Counted from the stretch's first letter, positions 27,776 to 39,772 are shown. The stretch: DNA of 64,000 bases from Hysterangium stoloniferum (GCA_015178975.1 WHVD01000003.1:496001-560000); one strand, 5' to 3'. Program-made: numbers and translations. The notes: generated by a model from the letters alone, not told the origin.

Positions 27776-29566
27776 GTCGGAACCCTGCTGCTGCAGAACG
27801 AAGAACCTGCACCGATTATTATTCCATCTGTCAAAGCAACCGCCGCGGCACAACAAAGAACGCCCCCCACGGTACCAACTATAAAACTAACCGCAATAGA
27901 AGAGCAAGTCCAGAGCAAGGCAGTCAAGTTTGAGGATCCAACTGATATATCACTAACCCCTTCCAAAAAGTCCCTAAGTCTACCTGAAACCCAAACCGAT
28001 GTCCAGTCTCAGCGTGAACATAAACCGAGGCGTTTCACCGAGGACGAAAGATTTGTAGGTTTGGATCGTACATTTTTCGACCAAGAACAAGAGGCTTTGA
28101 AAGTGGAACACAGTGATTTACAAGGTCGATTGGTAAGTTGGCACCATGTTTCTGCTTACGCCACTGAGTATACTCTGTCCCAGAGTGTAGTAGGAGGCAA
28201 AATCTCTCTGATCTCGACGACGGGTTCAAACGCGATCCGTGATAAGGCTTTACGCGCAGAACTGGATTCGTTACGAAATCAAGCGTTGACGAACAAAGCA
28301 TCCAAAGAAACGGTTGAAGCCCAGCTTCAACGAATCGAAGAACAAAATCACAAGAATGTAGGGTGATCTTACCTGAAATTCGTAGCAATAATTAATTAAA
28401 TCCTAGTCTCTGGATCTCCGACGAAAAGGTAAAAAGTTACCTGCCAAGACCCTCGTAGATTTGACGACGCGGATCGAGTACGTCCTTCATTCACCGGTAT
28501 ACTCCACCCGCTTTAACTTCTGATCCCGTTCAGGGAACTTGAACGACAACTGAATGGCGACTCCAAAACCAGCGGCACAGATATTCGCCGCCGTATTAGG
28601 ACACTCAACGACGCAAAGCCTGCGATAGAATCGTACGAGACATTACAAGCTGTTTTGACGCAGGGTCGTGTTCAAGCAGAAGAATTACGGACCAGGTTGG
28701 AAAGCTTGTCAGAGGACGTCTCCGGAAAGATTGATGCCGTAACTGCACAAATCGATGCCCTCCGAAAGCAACGCGAAGAGGCGTATGCAAAACGTACAGA
28801 GCTTTTCGCCGAGCGTGACGATTTAAGAAAACAACTTGTCGACTTGTCTCAGCGGAGGCGACAGTCCAATGAGAGATTTCAGCGGGAGAGAGAGGCTTAT
28901 TTGAAGGACATCAGTGAACAGAGTGCGAAGCGGGCAGAACGGATACGTATGGAACGAGCGGATCAAGAAGAGAAGAAGCGAATAGAGGCACGTAAACGAC
29001 TTTTGGAGAAAGCAGGCGTTCCGGCCTTTGCTATGCAAAAAGGGGAGTGTCGCAGGTTACTAAACTTTTTTTCGAGTTTGGCGAACCGCCCCTCTGGCTC
29101 AACACATTCAACTCCGGGTTCAGGGGCGCAAACTCCGAAGAGTTCAATCTCGACTGGGGATAATCATCCTGGAGCAGGGTGGATACCAATGAGAAGTAAA
29201 AGCGAAGGAAATGCAGACTTCTTCGTTGGGTCGACTAAGGGGAAAAAGAAATCTCAACGCGAGATGACCAGTCCTTCCACACCAAAAAAATCCAAAGTCA
29301 ATATACCCTTGGATATCATGTTGACACTCACTACGTATGGAATAACGTCTCCCCCTACCGTAGCGGATATTCCGCAGACAATCGACGAAATTGAAAGGAA
29401 AATCAAGTGGTTTGATGGTATGTTTAGGATGACGTTCGGATTGTTCCATGACACTTGACTTGTGTTTCCAGATAACGAAAGGGATACAACAGATGAAAAT
29501 ATAGCACAGGCAGCAGCTTTTTTGCAGCGTATAGGTCCTTTACCGGCACTCACACAGGATGTCTGA
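27776..29566 (+). CDS. BFR1: BFR1-like mRNP/ER-associated coiled-coil protein (no own start codon found)
   Basis: In yeast, Bfr1 is a coiled-coil mRNP protein that binds ER-associated polysomes. The sequence gives a low-complexity lead (FEDPTDISLTPSKKSLSLPE) and then FFDQEQEALKVEHSDLQGRL, RDKALRAELDSLRNQALTNK and LNDAKPAIESYETLQAVLTQ. Long coiled-coil segments follow (IDALRKQREEAYAKRTELFA and RAERIRMERADQEEKKRIEA). The C-terminus is VNIPLDIMLTLTTYGITSPP followed by TVADIPQTIDEIERKIKWFD. TGA at 29564-29566. The N-terminal exon (27776 onward) has no ATG in frame. Its phase matches the exon ending DAEG of the preceding mushroom-specific gene, so a continuous fused frame is the simplest reading of this DNA. 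Internal introns include one after AAGAAT (28356-28407) and one at 28480-28533. Confidence 0.78.
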
Positions 29567-29873
29567 GTATAAGTTATAGCTCAGTTGTAACTGAGTTGTA
29601 AAATACCCCGATTTCTACATGTAACATATAATTATTCCCACTTGTACCTTGGAATATAAAGCTTCCTCGGATATATGTACCTATTAGTTAAAGAGTTTCT
29701 TAGGACCTAACAAGAGCTGACCTCTGTAGTATTTGTAAGCTTTCGGAAATCCGGCGTATGGTGGGTTCTCTTCTCTTCCTTACTGATGTTAAGTGAAATT
29801 CGAAGTCCGACCTTTGCCACTCTCGCTCTCGAAGCCACTATTCTTGCTCCGTCCATTGAGCACTATCCTAGAT
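29567..29873. other. Intergenic region (307 bp)
   Basis: BFR1 3' UTR and promoter of the coiled-coil gene. AT-rich at the left; nothing recognisable. Confidence 0.4.
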
Positions 29874-31195
29874 ATGTCTTCTGACGATACATATCGAAAT
29901 GAAATAAAACAAGTAGGACCTGGTGAATTTTCTACAGATGATCCAATTATGCCCTCTACACGACTTATAGAGCTTGAGACGCTTTTACGACAAAGAGACG
30001 CACAGAATGAACAGCTCACGGTAAGAAGTCATTGTTCACAATAATGCGACAATTACCTATCAAACCAGTATAGATTGAAGTTACATCACTACGCCGCTTT
30101 TTGACAATACAAACTTCCCCTTCCACCTCGGAGCAGGTCACCCTACCACCGCCTTTACTTTCGTTGCTACTTCCCTTCTTAGCCGAACCATCTCCATCGG
30201 ACTATGCACCCTCTGGAGCGAATTCTGTGACCGTAGCCCTCACGCAACGTGCGAAGCTGCTACAAGAAGAAAATGATGAATTGTTTGACTTGTTGAAGCA
30301 TAGCGAAACTGGTAGGCTAAAAGAAGAAGTGAGTGGTTTGCGCCGTGCGATTAGAAAGATGGAAAGCGCCCTGAGAGGTGTGTAGCGTTCTTGAATGTTC
30401 TCAACTGGACAAGTTCACCAAACCGTCCAAATGCAATGTAGAATCGCACATAATAATTAATTCTTTGTCGTAAGTGCCATAATTTTACAAGAAGCCGTTC
30501 TCTGTGCATCCTAATGAGAGATGTGTAATAGGACTGACTTAGATAAGTGCTATGAAGCATTGTCGCGGACGTCGGATGTACATCTCTCAAGTGCGCGTTC
30601 ACAAGCATATTCCGAAAATTCAGGCAACGCGCGTGGGCATGGCAATTCTTCCTATGTAACTGTATCTTCAGCTGCAAATTCTTCAAATGCAAAACCTATT
30701 CCAACGGGCCCTCGTGCACAAAAACGGCCACGACTGTCCCAAGCCTCACCTTCACCCCAGCAAGCTTCGAGACCTCTTCCCTCACCGCATAGCAATTCGG
30801 AGTCTCCAAGACGACACCATACACCCTTGCCAAGCAATCCACGGCAAAGTGCTCCGTCTTCGAAAATGGACCTAGATGGCGGGAGCCGTTCTCGCAAAAG
30901 GACGAGTCCAGGGGAGAGGCAGAGGGACCGAGGAAGGGACCGAGAGTGGGGCCGGGAGCGGGATGGACCGCCTCATCAAGTTAGACGAAGATCAAATGAG
31001 CGTGATCAGCATGAATGGGAGCGAGAGCGAGAGCGTGTGAGGGATAAGGAACGTGACCGGGAGAGGGAACGCGGTGGACGAAGAAATGGTAACGGCCGTG
31101 ACCGTGACCGTGATCGACGAGGTCCTAGAGGCAATCCTGTCACAAATCCCAATGGCAGTAGCAATCGAGGATTGGCGGAAAGGATGGGTCTATGA
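29874..31195 (+). CDS. Putative WTAP/Mum2-like coiled-coil protein with Arg/Asp/Glu-rich tail
   Basis: Starts MSSDDTYRNEIKQVGPGEFS at 29874. Predicted coiled coils are LIELETLLRQRDAQNEQLTI with EVTSLRRFL, and TQRAKLLQEENDELFDLLKH running into RLKEEVSGLRRAIRKMESAL and LSTDLDKCYEALS. The second half is Ser/Pro-rich and then a repetitive RD/RE region (~30900-31110) ending NRGLAERMGL with TGA at 31193-31195. The layout resembles WTAP/Mum2p proteins of the m6A methyltransferase complex (long coiled coil ending DEL..FI..LD.E.E). This rests on pattern similarity, so another nuclear coiled-coil or splicing factor is possible. Introns: 30020-30072, 30382-30440 and 30470-30531. Confidence 0.5.
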
Positions 31196-31509
31196 TTCAC
31201 TGATTAATTAGGTTATTCGGTATGTCCTGATGAAATTCTTTCTTTCAATCAGCTTCCAGTCTGATGTTATTTCATCCGCACCCCCTCTTTCACGGATTTA
31301 TTACCCAAAAGACAACGGACTATGATTATCTCCCAAGAATTGTACAATACAGGAATAGGAATTTGGGCGAATGATTTAAGAATATAATATACATGTTTGA
31401 TAAGTGCTTCAGAGAAAAATGCCGTTGCTAATTAATGTTATGGCGTGACAGCCTGCTACGATGATAATTAGGAGCAACCAAGCGCCACGCAGATACATCG
31501 TGGTTCTGC
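31196..31509. other. Convergent 3' intergenic region (314 bp)
   Basis: Between the WTAP-like gene (+) and the small hypothetical gene (-). AT-rich; no feature seen. Confidence 0.4.
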
Positions 31510-32002
31510 TTATACGTTGTTATCTTTGGCGGCTCTTCCGAGGATAGAAGGTTCGAAATCGAAGGTCATAAAATGCAAACTATGATGTCGATTTATAGGT
31601 GGGATGATTCGGAAGCGGGGGCCGGCCACAAGAAGCATATCTTGTGTCACAAGACCTTTGTGAGGCAGCTGCGTGTGTAGATGGCAATGACAATGGTGGT
31701 AGGGTGTTTGGGCCATACGATGATATGTCGCTATGGGGGGCATAAGCTGCGGCGAACCCTGGGGGATTCGAGGCACTTGCAGCCGCTGTTGGATGCCACT
31801 GGTGTGCTCGTGACGCCGTCGCAAATTCGTCTCTGTCTATCCACTTTGGAGACGAAGACGACGAGGCACTCGCTGTTGCCACTCCCGCCCTACGCTGGGG
31901 ATCCTGCATGCGAGATATGAGGCGCGGGGGAATTGGAGGAGGCGGGGCGTTGGCAGGGAGTAGAAGGCGGCTTGTACGTGAAGTCGAGGTATCGTGTGCC
32001 AT
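31510..32002 (-). CDS. Hypothetical Ser/Pro/Ala-rich protein, two exons
   Basis: Starts MAHDTSTSRTSRLLLPANAP at 32002. The first exon is rich in Pro, Ser and Ala (PPPPIPPRLISRMQDPQRR, HPTAAASASNPPGFAAAYAP). A GT..AG intron (about 31564-31640: donor after TCACAAAG, acceptor ACATCATAG) joins it to LHFMTFDFEPSILGRAAKDN followed by NV and TAA at 31510-31512. The final exon looks protein-like and in phase, which is why I prefer it to the unspliced stop at 31580. About 138 residues, low complexity, no known family. It could still be a spurious open frame in GC-rich DNA. Confidence 0.4.
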
Positions 32003-32220
32003 GACGGTATCGGTGTAAATTGCGGGATTGCTTCAAAGCTTTCGAACATAATACTACTTATATATACAGGAGAGCGGACTACGTCAGGGGTTGTGATAAT
32101 AGTCCGCTAAGATTATTCAGTTAGGGCGCAGCCGTAAACTCTAACGCTCGCCGGTTATAGCTAACCTTTCGGAATGGCTTCGTTACTTTACGGAGTACTT
32201 TACCGCCACATCATGACATG

Positions 32221-33242
32221 TCACGGAATAAACGGTATCAGTGTCCCAACCCGCTGTCGATACTGAACGTAATCCACCCCGAAGAACCGTTCCAAAGCCC
32301 GTTCCTCCCCTACAGTCATTAGTCAGAGAAGTAACACACGCCTTTCAACGGACTTACTTCGTGTCCGTGCATAGAAGAATCGCCATAGCACAATTGCAAA
32401 CATTATACATGAGAACGGATTTTGAAGCACTAGCTGTGTCCCCAGCGCCCAGTAAAAGAAACCTGTATAGGATGGATGTCGCAGCCAACTAACCGCAGTT
32501 CAGTTCGGCTATTCGACCTCGGAGATGTAAGCTATACTTTACCCGTAGATCCCATCTGTCACAAGTCGGTGTCCAGGCTGCTTTTCCAAAGCAACTGGAT
32601 GAGAAAAATTAGTAGCGGCGTGGATCATGGCTGAGGACCGCAGTGCCTGTCCGACGAGTGTCAGGATGATTCCTAGGGCACGTTTTCGATCATTGGTAAT
32701 TCCTAGCAGAGCGATGCTTCCACGGCACTCACCTGCTTGCGACACGTACGGATAGGTTTTAGCAGAGGGTTGGAAGTACAACGTTAGCAAATATTCCAGT
32801 AGGGCTGTCGCGTGTGCCACATGATACATGGACCCATTGTCGAGGAGGAACGCTGGTAGAGGGTGGAATGAGATACGAGGGAGAAGGAAATTGTTAAAGC
32901 CTCACAATCGACAGTGCACTTTTCACGGTTCCATCCTGCTGTAACCGCGAATTCTGCCCAGTGAAAAGCAGACCATGCGGCAAGATAGAATCCTAATTGA
33001 TATGTTGTCCACCAATAGCCTCCCAATCCGTCTAGCGAGAAGGTAATAAAACTTGCAGTAAATAGGCCACCCAGAAGAAAAGAAATGAGTGATGCTGCGA
33101 GGGGCGTGTTTGGGATATTTCCATGAGGCTGAAATTGACCCGGCTCTGGGATTGTTTCTAACGAATTACTGGAGGCCGTTGCTGCTGCATGTTGGCGAAT
33201 CTTCGCTTCAAAATGATCATCTAGCTCGACGCTGCCAACCAT
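32221..33242 (-). CDS. STE14: Protein-S-isoprenylcysteine O-methyltransferase (ICMT/Ste14)
   Basis: Multispanning ER enzyme that carboxyl-methylates the prenylated cysteine of CaaX proteins, including Ras-type GTPases and, in mushrooms, farnesylated mating pheromones. Starts MVGSVELDDHFEAKIRQHAA at 33242. Membrane segments include LAASLISFLLGGLFTASFIT and YQLGFYLAAWSAFHWAEFAV. The family signatures are HPVALEKQPGHRLVTDGIYG followed by WLRHPSYTGFFYWALGTQLV (the SAM/isoprenylcysteine-binding RHPSY.GFF), then RFFYARTREERALERFFGVD and YVQYRQRVGTLIPFIP. TGA at 32221-32223. Introns at 32487-32540 and others of similar size. Divergent from MEF2, with starts only about 120 bp apart. Confidence 0.93.
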
Positions 33243-33358
33243 GGTCGTTGCACCAGCGGGGTCCGACTTAACTGATTATGTTCATAAATAATCGAAAGCC
33301 AATGGCTTATAAGGACGCGTTAGCGGAACCTTTTTGTTCTCTAAAAAGGACTGGACAT

Positions 33359-35902
33359 ATGCAAGCTGCTTGTCGACGCCTGCGTTCCCTCCATCGCATC
33401 CCTCACAGACATGTATCTACCACTCTCAGCAGCACCGAAGGATCCCATCTACGTAACATAGCGGTAGTTGCTCATATCGGTGTGCTTTCTGTCAACAGCG
33501 CTAATGGCTCCTGATGTTAATTTTCCCTTTTGGTAAGATTCCGGAAAAACAACACTAACAGAGTCCATATTACTTAAATCTGGTTACTTGTCGACGCCTG
33601 GCTCTGTCGACACCGGGAGCACCACCACTGATTTTTTGCCCGCAGAAAGGGAGCGTGGCATAACGATCCAGTCCGCTAGCATCCCTGTCAAGTGGAAGCA
33701 ATACACGTACAACATTATCGATACTCCTGGCCATGCAGATTTTGGCATGGAAGTTGAGAGCGCAAGTCGTGTCGTCGACGGAGCTGTAGTTTTGTTGGAT
33801 TCTGTGGAGGGCGTAGAGGCGCAGACGAAAGGCGTCTGGCGACAGCTCGATAGGTGAGCCTCAAGGTAAGCTTTACACTCTAATAAACCGAAATGCTTCA
33901 CGAAATGTAGATATGACGTGCCCACCCGTCTCATGTTCCTCAATAAGCTCGACCGTCCTGGTGCTTCACTGTACACCTCGTATCTCTCGCTACTTGCCCA
34001 TCGCTTTCACACACAGCCAATTATGTTGACTATTCCCGTTGCTTCATTTGATCCCAAGGATTATTCAGCCGCAGAGCCTGGCATCCAAGGGATAGTGGAT
34101 TTGGTGAACTGGGAGGTTTGGAAGTATGATGAAAATGGCACAACATGCTATCCTTTACCTGAAACCATTGAAGCATTGGAGCATGATTCCCCATTTCCCC
34201 CTTCACATCCCTTGTCGAAACATCTCGTCTCGGCGCGTACACAACTACTTGAAAGCCTTGGGATGCAAAGCGAAGCCCTTTTCGACCAACTACTTGCCCT
34301 TCCCCCCGGCCCATCAGCTTATCTGTCGGTTCCATCGAACACTATCATGCCTTATTTGCGAGAAATGACTCTTAAACGGGCCATTTTACCAGTGTTATGT
34401 GGCTCGGCTTTGAAGCATGTTGGAACGAACGTCCTTCTTGACTATGTGGGTAACCTGTTGGCGAATCCGATGGATGTCAAGCAGATTGCGGTAAGTAATG
34501 CGAGCCAAGTACAACTCTTGGCATGGAAAGTGAGCTGGGATAAAAGAAGAGGGTGGATGACATTTGTGAGGGTGTATTCTGGTGTGTACTGGTATATTTT
34601 TTTCATTCAATATCACCGCTTATCCGTGCCCCAAAAGGTACTCTGTCCAAGGGACTTTCTCTACATAATGTGAGCCGGGGCGAGCGAGAACGAGTCACTA
34701 AAATTATGCTCTTGTATGCGTCACAACCTGAGGAAGTTGATTCTCTGCCATCTGGTTCCGTTGGCGTCTTGCTAGGGTTGAAACACACGCGCACTGGTGA
34801 TACCCTAGTCTCTTCGTGGGGTAGCTCACACGTAGCAACTACAACAGCCACTTTGAAGGAGATTGTACCTCCACCAGCAGTGGTATCGGCTTCTGTGATC
34901 CCTAATTCTCATTCTGATTTACAACCAGTTCAAGAGGCTCTTGCTTCCTTGACTCGCACCGACCCGTCTGCGCGTGTTGAGGATCAAGAAGGTCAAACAT
35001 TACTGTATGGTCTTGGGGCGCTGCATCTAGAAATTGTAGAAGGGCGCCTTCGGGATGAATGGGGGGCACAGTTCCAGCTCGGCAAGCGTAGAGTCAGCTA
35101 TCGCGAAGGCTTCGCTGGACCGGAGATCAGAGATGTACGGACATACGAAACACAAGTGGCGGGGCAGACCACGGCTGTTCAGATGTCAATGACTTTGAGG
35201 GCCTTGCAGAATGATGAAGTTGGCTCTGGACCATGGGCCGGTAACATTGTTGTAGATGCCAACGGCATTCCTTTTGCTCCTCCAGACTCAACCAGAGAGC
35301 CAACTACTCCTTTAAACTACATTGCGCAAGGGCTCAGCAGTTCCCTTTATAATTCATATCACACGGGTCTTGCAAGGTCGCATTTACATATCACCATTCA
35401 TTCATATACCCTCTCGGAGAGCGCACCTGCCTATGTCCTCGCTGGGGCAAGCGCAACTATTCTTCGCGAGATGCTTGGTGAAGTAGGAATGGGGCCGATA
35501 CTGGAGCCATACGTCAGGGTCAAGGTAGAAGTGAGCGAAGAAAACATTGGAAAGGCTGTTAAAGACCTCACTGAACATTGCGGTGAGATTTTAAACCTTG
35601 GCGCTGGTGCTGGGACTGGAGATGCGGAATATGAGGCTGAACCGTATCCCCACGATGGCTTGTATGTTCCGCCTGCTTGGTTAACGCCGTGCTCGGCGTT
35701 ATCTGGTCAAGATTCATCGCAGGTCATTCGTCTCAAGCGTTCCATCCAAGCCATTGCTCCGCTAAGCCAGATGCTTGACTATTCAAGTCGATTACGGGCA
35801 CTATCAGGCGGTCATGGCACTTTTGAGATGATAGGGGATGGTTTCAGGGAGGTCGGGGAAACAAGAAAATATGAAATTCTCAAAGAGCTTGGCAGGGCAT
35901 AG
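33359..35902 (+). CDS. MEF2: Mitochondrial elongation factor G2 / ribosome-releasing factor 2
   Basis: Translational GTPase that splits mitochondrial ribosomes for recycling together with RRF. The chosen ATG at 33359 gives an Arg-rich presequence ([20 protein letters not shown]); an in-frame ATG at 33278 is possible but lies only 36 bp from the ICMT start. GTPase motifs: G1 [15 protein letters not shown] (split by an intron at ~33479-33538), [12 protein letters not shown]3 [17 protein letters not shown] and G4 [12 protein letters not shown]. Later EF-G landmarks are [40 protein letters not shown] (split by an intron at ~34581-34637), [33 protein letters not shown] and [20 protein letters not shown] (domain V). 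TAG at 35900-35902. Its last ~175 coding bases are duplicated in antisense at 50281-50431. Confidence 0.93.
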
Positions 35903-37230
35903 ATAGATACACGTATAGCATAGATAATATGAAGAGTTGGGCTAGAGACCTCCCCTCCTCTCATCTGCGTCCCCCAGGAATGCGTTTCCTTCATTTTCAT
36001 CTTCATCCGCGCTTCCGGCTCGATCATCACGCACTAAACTGAGAGCCTGGCTGAACGCCAACATCCCGCCTTCTTCATTATCTTCTTCTAGCTCGTGCTC
36101 GCTTGATGTATCATCGAACAATGGAACAGGGGGCAATATTCTAGATGGCAATGGTGCAGGCGTAACACTACGTCGGGAATCGATTTCCGGTAAAAAAAGC
36201 GGTGTACGTTCACGTTGCAGTGATGTAAGTGATGGTTCTCTTGGAGCCAAGCTAGGAAATCTATGAATTGTCGACGTTGGAACGACCGATGGAGCACGTG
36301 CACCTCCCGTCAGCGATGGCCAAGGTTCTACCACTATACAGAGGCACCGATCGTAAATCGTGAAACCCTGATATGTGACTTTCATGGCCATCTTGGGCTT
36401 CTCTTCTTCAACGTCCTCTCCATCGACGTTGAGGCCTCGGGACGAAGCATAGCTTGATTCTGAGGAGACATCGCTGGCTTCAGGATCTTCACCCTGGCAT
36501 TGTTTATTCTTCTCTGACGATATTCCACCACTACTTTCCATTTGGTCATCGCTATCTACTTGATACCTCGCAGCAGTCCTGGATCGACGGTGACGTCGAG
36601 GTTCGTGCTCTGAGTCATTAGCAACTTCGTTTGTAAGGTCTTCTATCTCGACTGAAGCCTTCTCTGTTGTATGCCTTTGCGCAATTGTTAGTGTAGCCTT
36701 ATCGCCTCTTTTTGCCCTTGCACGTTTCCGTTTATTGGCGTTACTCGGAACCAGCAACTCGGACTGTTGAGAATCTGGTTGTACCGGCCTGGATGCTGAG
36801 ACAGGGGTGAAATTGCGAGTCTATGAAAATATTAACAGCCACACGCTGCTACAGGACGTATGAACCACCTTTACGAGTACTGCGTGGGGCTCGTTCTTCC
36901 GGAAGAAGAAGGCGAATTGGTAAGTATCTGTAAGATTTACAAGTTGGAAGTAGAGTAGGAAGCATCTCAGTTCACACACACCTCCTCTGCTGACTGAGAT
37001 AGGTGCCCTTTTAGCCGTGGAAGGTCCTTGCTCTTCCTTGAGCTTGGGTCCTATCCTGGAGAGCGAGGGTGAGTATGAATATACACTACGCTGTGGACAA
37101 GAAGTTACACGGGGCGCAGATCCTCGAGCACACGTTGTAGGATGTCTATAGATGTGGAAACCACATATATAATTGCGTTAGGATTCTGATAATGTTGTGA
37201 CGACGCGAAGGACGAACAGTCAGACATCCA
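35726..37230 (-). repeat. Parent copy of a 1.5 kb inverted segmental duplication
   Basis: This segment, read on the minus strand, aligns along its length to 48950-50431 on the plus strand at high identity (about 93 percent by eye over the last 155 bases). It spans the 3' end of MEF2 and nearly all of the neighbouring minus-strand gene. It is the likely source because both genes are intact here and MEF2 is only a fragment in the other copy. Confidence 0.85.
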
Positions 37231-37323
37231 TTCTACATGGCGATCATCGAGATAGATGTATAAGAGGAGAATGGTATGAGCTGAAATCCTTAAGTATCGG
37301 ACGTTTCTCGTACTGAAAGGCAT
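35942..37323 (-). CDS. Uncharacterised acidic protein with conserved N-terminus
   Basis: Tentative start MPFSTRNVRYLRISAHTILL at 37323, continuing IYLDDRHVEWMSDC and STSIDILQRVLEDLRP, probably a folded N-terminal module. Next comes GDTYQFAFFFRKNEPHAVLV, then a long low-complexity part: basic NKRKRARAKRGDK, RRHRRSRTAARYQVDSDDQM, Ser/Glu-rich SDVSSESSYASSRGLNVDGE, a short conserved-looking QGFTIYDRCLCIVVEPWPSL, and an acidic C-terminus with HELEEDNEEGGMLAFSQALS, ending TAG at 35942-35944. Introns near 36823-36870, 36926-36982 and ~37060-37110. The first splice junction is not resolved: the simple GTGTAA donor needs an acceptor a few bases into the apparent exon 2. No named family comes to mind; probably nuclear by composition. 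MEF2 ends 40 bp away, convergent. Confidence 0.6.
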
Positions 37324-37622
37324 CGCACTTGATCCCTTTAACAGGCTTTTAGCGGATTTGCGACAGATGTTTATTGTAAATAACTCGGAAGATATACTGC
37401 ATGTGGTTATTTACTGTCACATGTGACAACAGAAGTGCATCTAAAGTGAACTTTTATGGCTTAGTTTCAATTGATTCATTGATTGTATCATGCCTGTATG
37501 CAACGTTACTTGTTTACATTAAGCCATTGGTATTTACACTAAGTCCTTGGAAAAATGATCTGGATTATCGTCAATACATTTATCTACGATTCGGTTCTCA
37601 TGTTCACTTGACAATCTCACAT

Positions 37623-39402
37623 TCAATAGTCATTTATCGATACGTCGGGACCAGAGATGATGACCTTAATGGCGCCCTTCCCATCAGGACTTTTCCCAAA
37701 TCGTGTCACATCAAAGGCTGCTACGGCATCATCGAAGGGGAATCTAAACGACCAACGGCAAGACAAAGAATGACTCAAAATTGTATAATTATAAACTCAC
37801 CTGTGAGTAACCAAAGGTTTAAGGTCGATCTTGCCTTGAGCAACAAGGCTTATAGCAGTAGGATAATCTCCAGGCTAATATGATATAAGTATAAGTATAG
37901 ACTTATGATACATAACGACCTCATTTACCCCGTAACTATCAATGAACCTTGTAAGCAGAAAAGCCTATCGACGGGCGGGGGAATACATACCGGAAGCTTC
38001 CCTTGATAGTCAATTGTTTGCCGAGGGCATGGGTACTACATTCAAGTCATGCATAAACCGTCCTGCCTGTACATTTCACGCCACATACATGGGGATTGTT
38101 ACCTCTGCGTTTCCCATGCCAACTTGGATGAAAGTTCCTAAAATAAAGACTACAATTGAACAGCCACGTCGAACCAAAAAAAAGTTGATCATTACCTCCT
38201 TCTTTGGCTAAGAAAATGGAAGTTTGGATACTGACTTCAGCTCCACTGGCATCGAGGACAATATCAACACCGTTAGCGCCTCTATCAGCGAGACCAAGTT
38301 TTTGCTTCATTTCTACTGCATTTCTTCGTGAATACGCCATATTACTCTCATCGTGGTTCTTCTTGGATGGCATGTAGATATCTGTGGCAGCATATTTCTT
38401 TGCAAAGTCAAGGCGGGCTTGGATAATGTCAACAGAGATGATGCGTTTTGCTCCAAAGGCTTTGGCAACGGCCAATGTGAGGAGCCCAACCGGTCCTGAT
38501 AACAAGGGCATAAGTATAAGTTATGAATATCAGTGCCGTGGATTTCCAACCTGCTCCAAATACTGCAACGGTCTGATTAGCACGAACTTTTCCTAGGTTG
38601 GCTAGGGCATGTACTGCAACCGACAACGGCTCCATCTACGCAGCAAATCGACAAATAAAGCAAAACATGAGGGGAAAACTTGTAACGGACCATTGCCCCA
38701 TCCTCGAGCGTCAGGTTGTCCGGAAGGGGGTACGCGAGATCGGCCGGGATGCGATAGAATCGTCCAAGTGTCCCGTCGTACGGGGGTGTGGCCGCAAAGA
38801 TAATATCAGGGCAGAGCTGTAAGCCTCTTAGAGTGAAGATAATAATGTATAAGACACAAAAATACCTCATAAGAACCAGCCTTACAGGCATCGCAGGTGC
38901 GGCAAGTCTGACCCGGTTCGAGGGCCACTCGTTGACCGACTTGGAGAGTCTTGACTTTCGAGCCGACTATATAGTATTTAAAAAGATTCCTAGCTGGTCA
39001 TGAACAGCACAGACCCTTTGCGATGACACCTGAGGATTCATGCCCCAAGACCATAGGTTTATTGACTACAAAGTCTGCTATGCGACCATGGACAAGATAG
39101 TGAACCTATCAATTAATAATGTTCTATTCGTTCATAGCTTATACAACTGAAGGAGAAAATGACATACGTCCGAACCGCATATACCTAATAATAAATGAAG
39201 TTAACATTCATTAGATGGGATGATCGAAAGACAGACCGGTTTTTTTAATTGACACAAGGACCTCATCGTCATTTACTGCCAGTGTCATATCAGTAGATCG
39301 GCAATGACATCATAGCTGCATTGGCTCACTTTCGGGAATAGGACGAGGTTCGAACTTGGCATCGAGAATGCCGTGGAGCACGAAAGAGGTGTTTTCAGAC
39401 AT
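37623..39402 (-). CDS. Zinc-dependent polyol dehydrogenase, D-xylulose reductase (xylitol dehydrogenase) type
   Basis: Medium-chain dehydrogenase/reductase that oxidises xylitol or sorbitol to the ketose with NAD+. The start at 39402 gives [20 protein letters not shown]. Catalytic zinc ligands: Cys in GICGSD (~39175) and His in [12 protein letters not shown] (~39050). The structural zinc loop is intact with four Cys in [20 protein letters not shown]. The Rossmann motif [20 protein letters not shown] is followed by an acidic residue in RIISVDI, favouring NAD over NADP. The middle carries [20 protein letters not shown], and later exons give [33 protein letters not shown] and [20 protein letters not shown], ending SGPDVSIN then DY and TGA at 37623-37625. 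About nine short introns. Exact substrate among xylitol, sorbitol and L-arabitol cannot be told from sequence. Confidence 0.9.
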
Positions 39403-39772
39403 AAAGATGCAGGTAGCGGGTTGTGGTCAGAAGAAAGGGAACAGAATACGTAAAATGCAGGTCACGAGTGAGATTGCGCCTGACCACACTTCACACTCGG
39501 GCCGTTCGTTTAGAACAATGAAAACATGCGTTCGATGCAGTGGATTGTCCATGAATAATGGATTTAAGTAGGCAGGATGCCACCAGTGAGAGTTGTCCAG
39601 AAAATGTCGCTAATAATTGGCTATAAGCAAGTTCACAAAAGCTTCCAATGAGATAGGTGCGGACTTTCAATCTAAAAATATGTCGTAAGTGCAAATACGA
39701 CTAGTACATATTAATGGATTCTAACTACACGGGAAATACAATGTAAAGAAAGCGCTACAAATGAGGAAGGGT
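39403..39772. other. Intergenic region (370 bp)
   Basis: Promoter of the polyol dehydrogenase (-) and 3' end of the mushroom-specific gene (-). Nothing else seen. Confidence 0.4.

Noticed and set aside
37401-37883. 160-codon plus-strand frame across the end of the polyol dehydrogenase gene
   Set aside because: Antisense to well-supported exons; composition typical of a chance frame.
39340-39365. GGTTCGAAC resembling a tRNA B box
   Set aside because: It lies within the coding start of the polyol dehydrogenase, and no A box or acceptor stem is nearby. Similar GTTCGAA hits near 7412 and 31551 also lack tRNA context.
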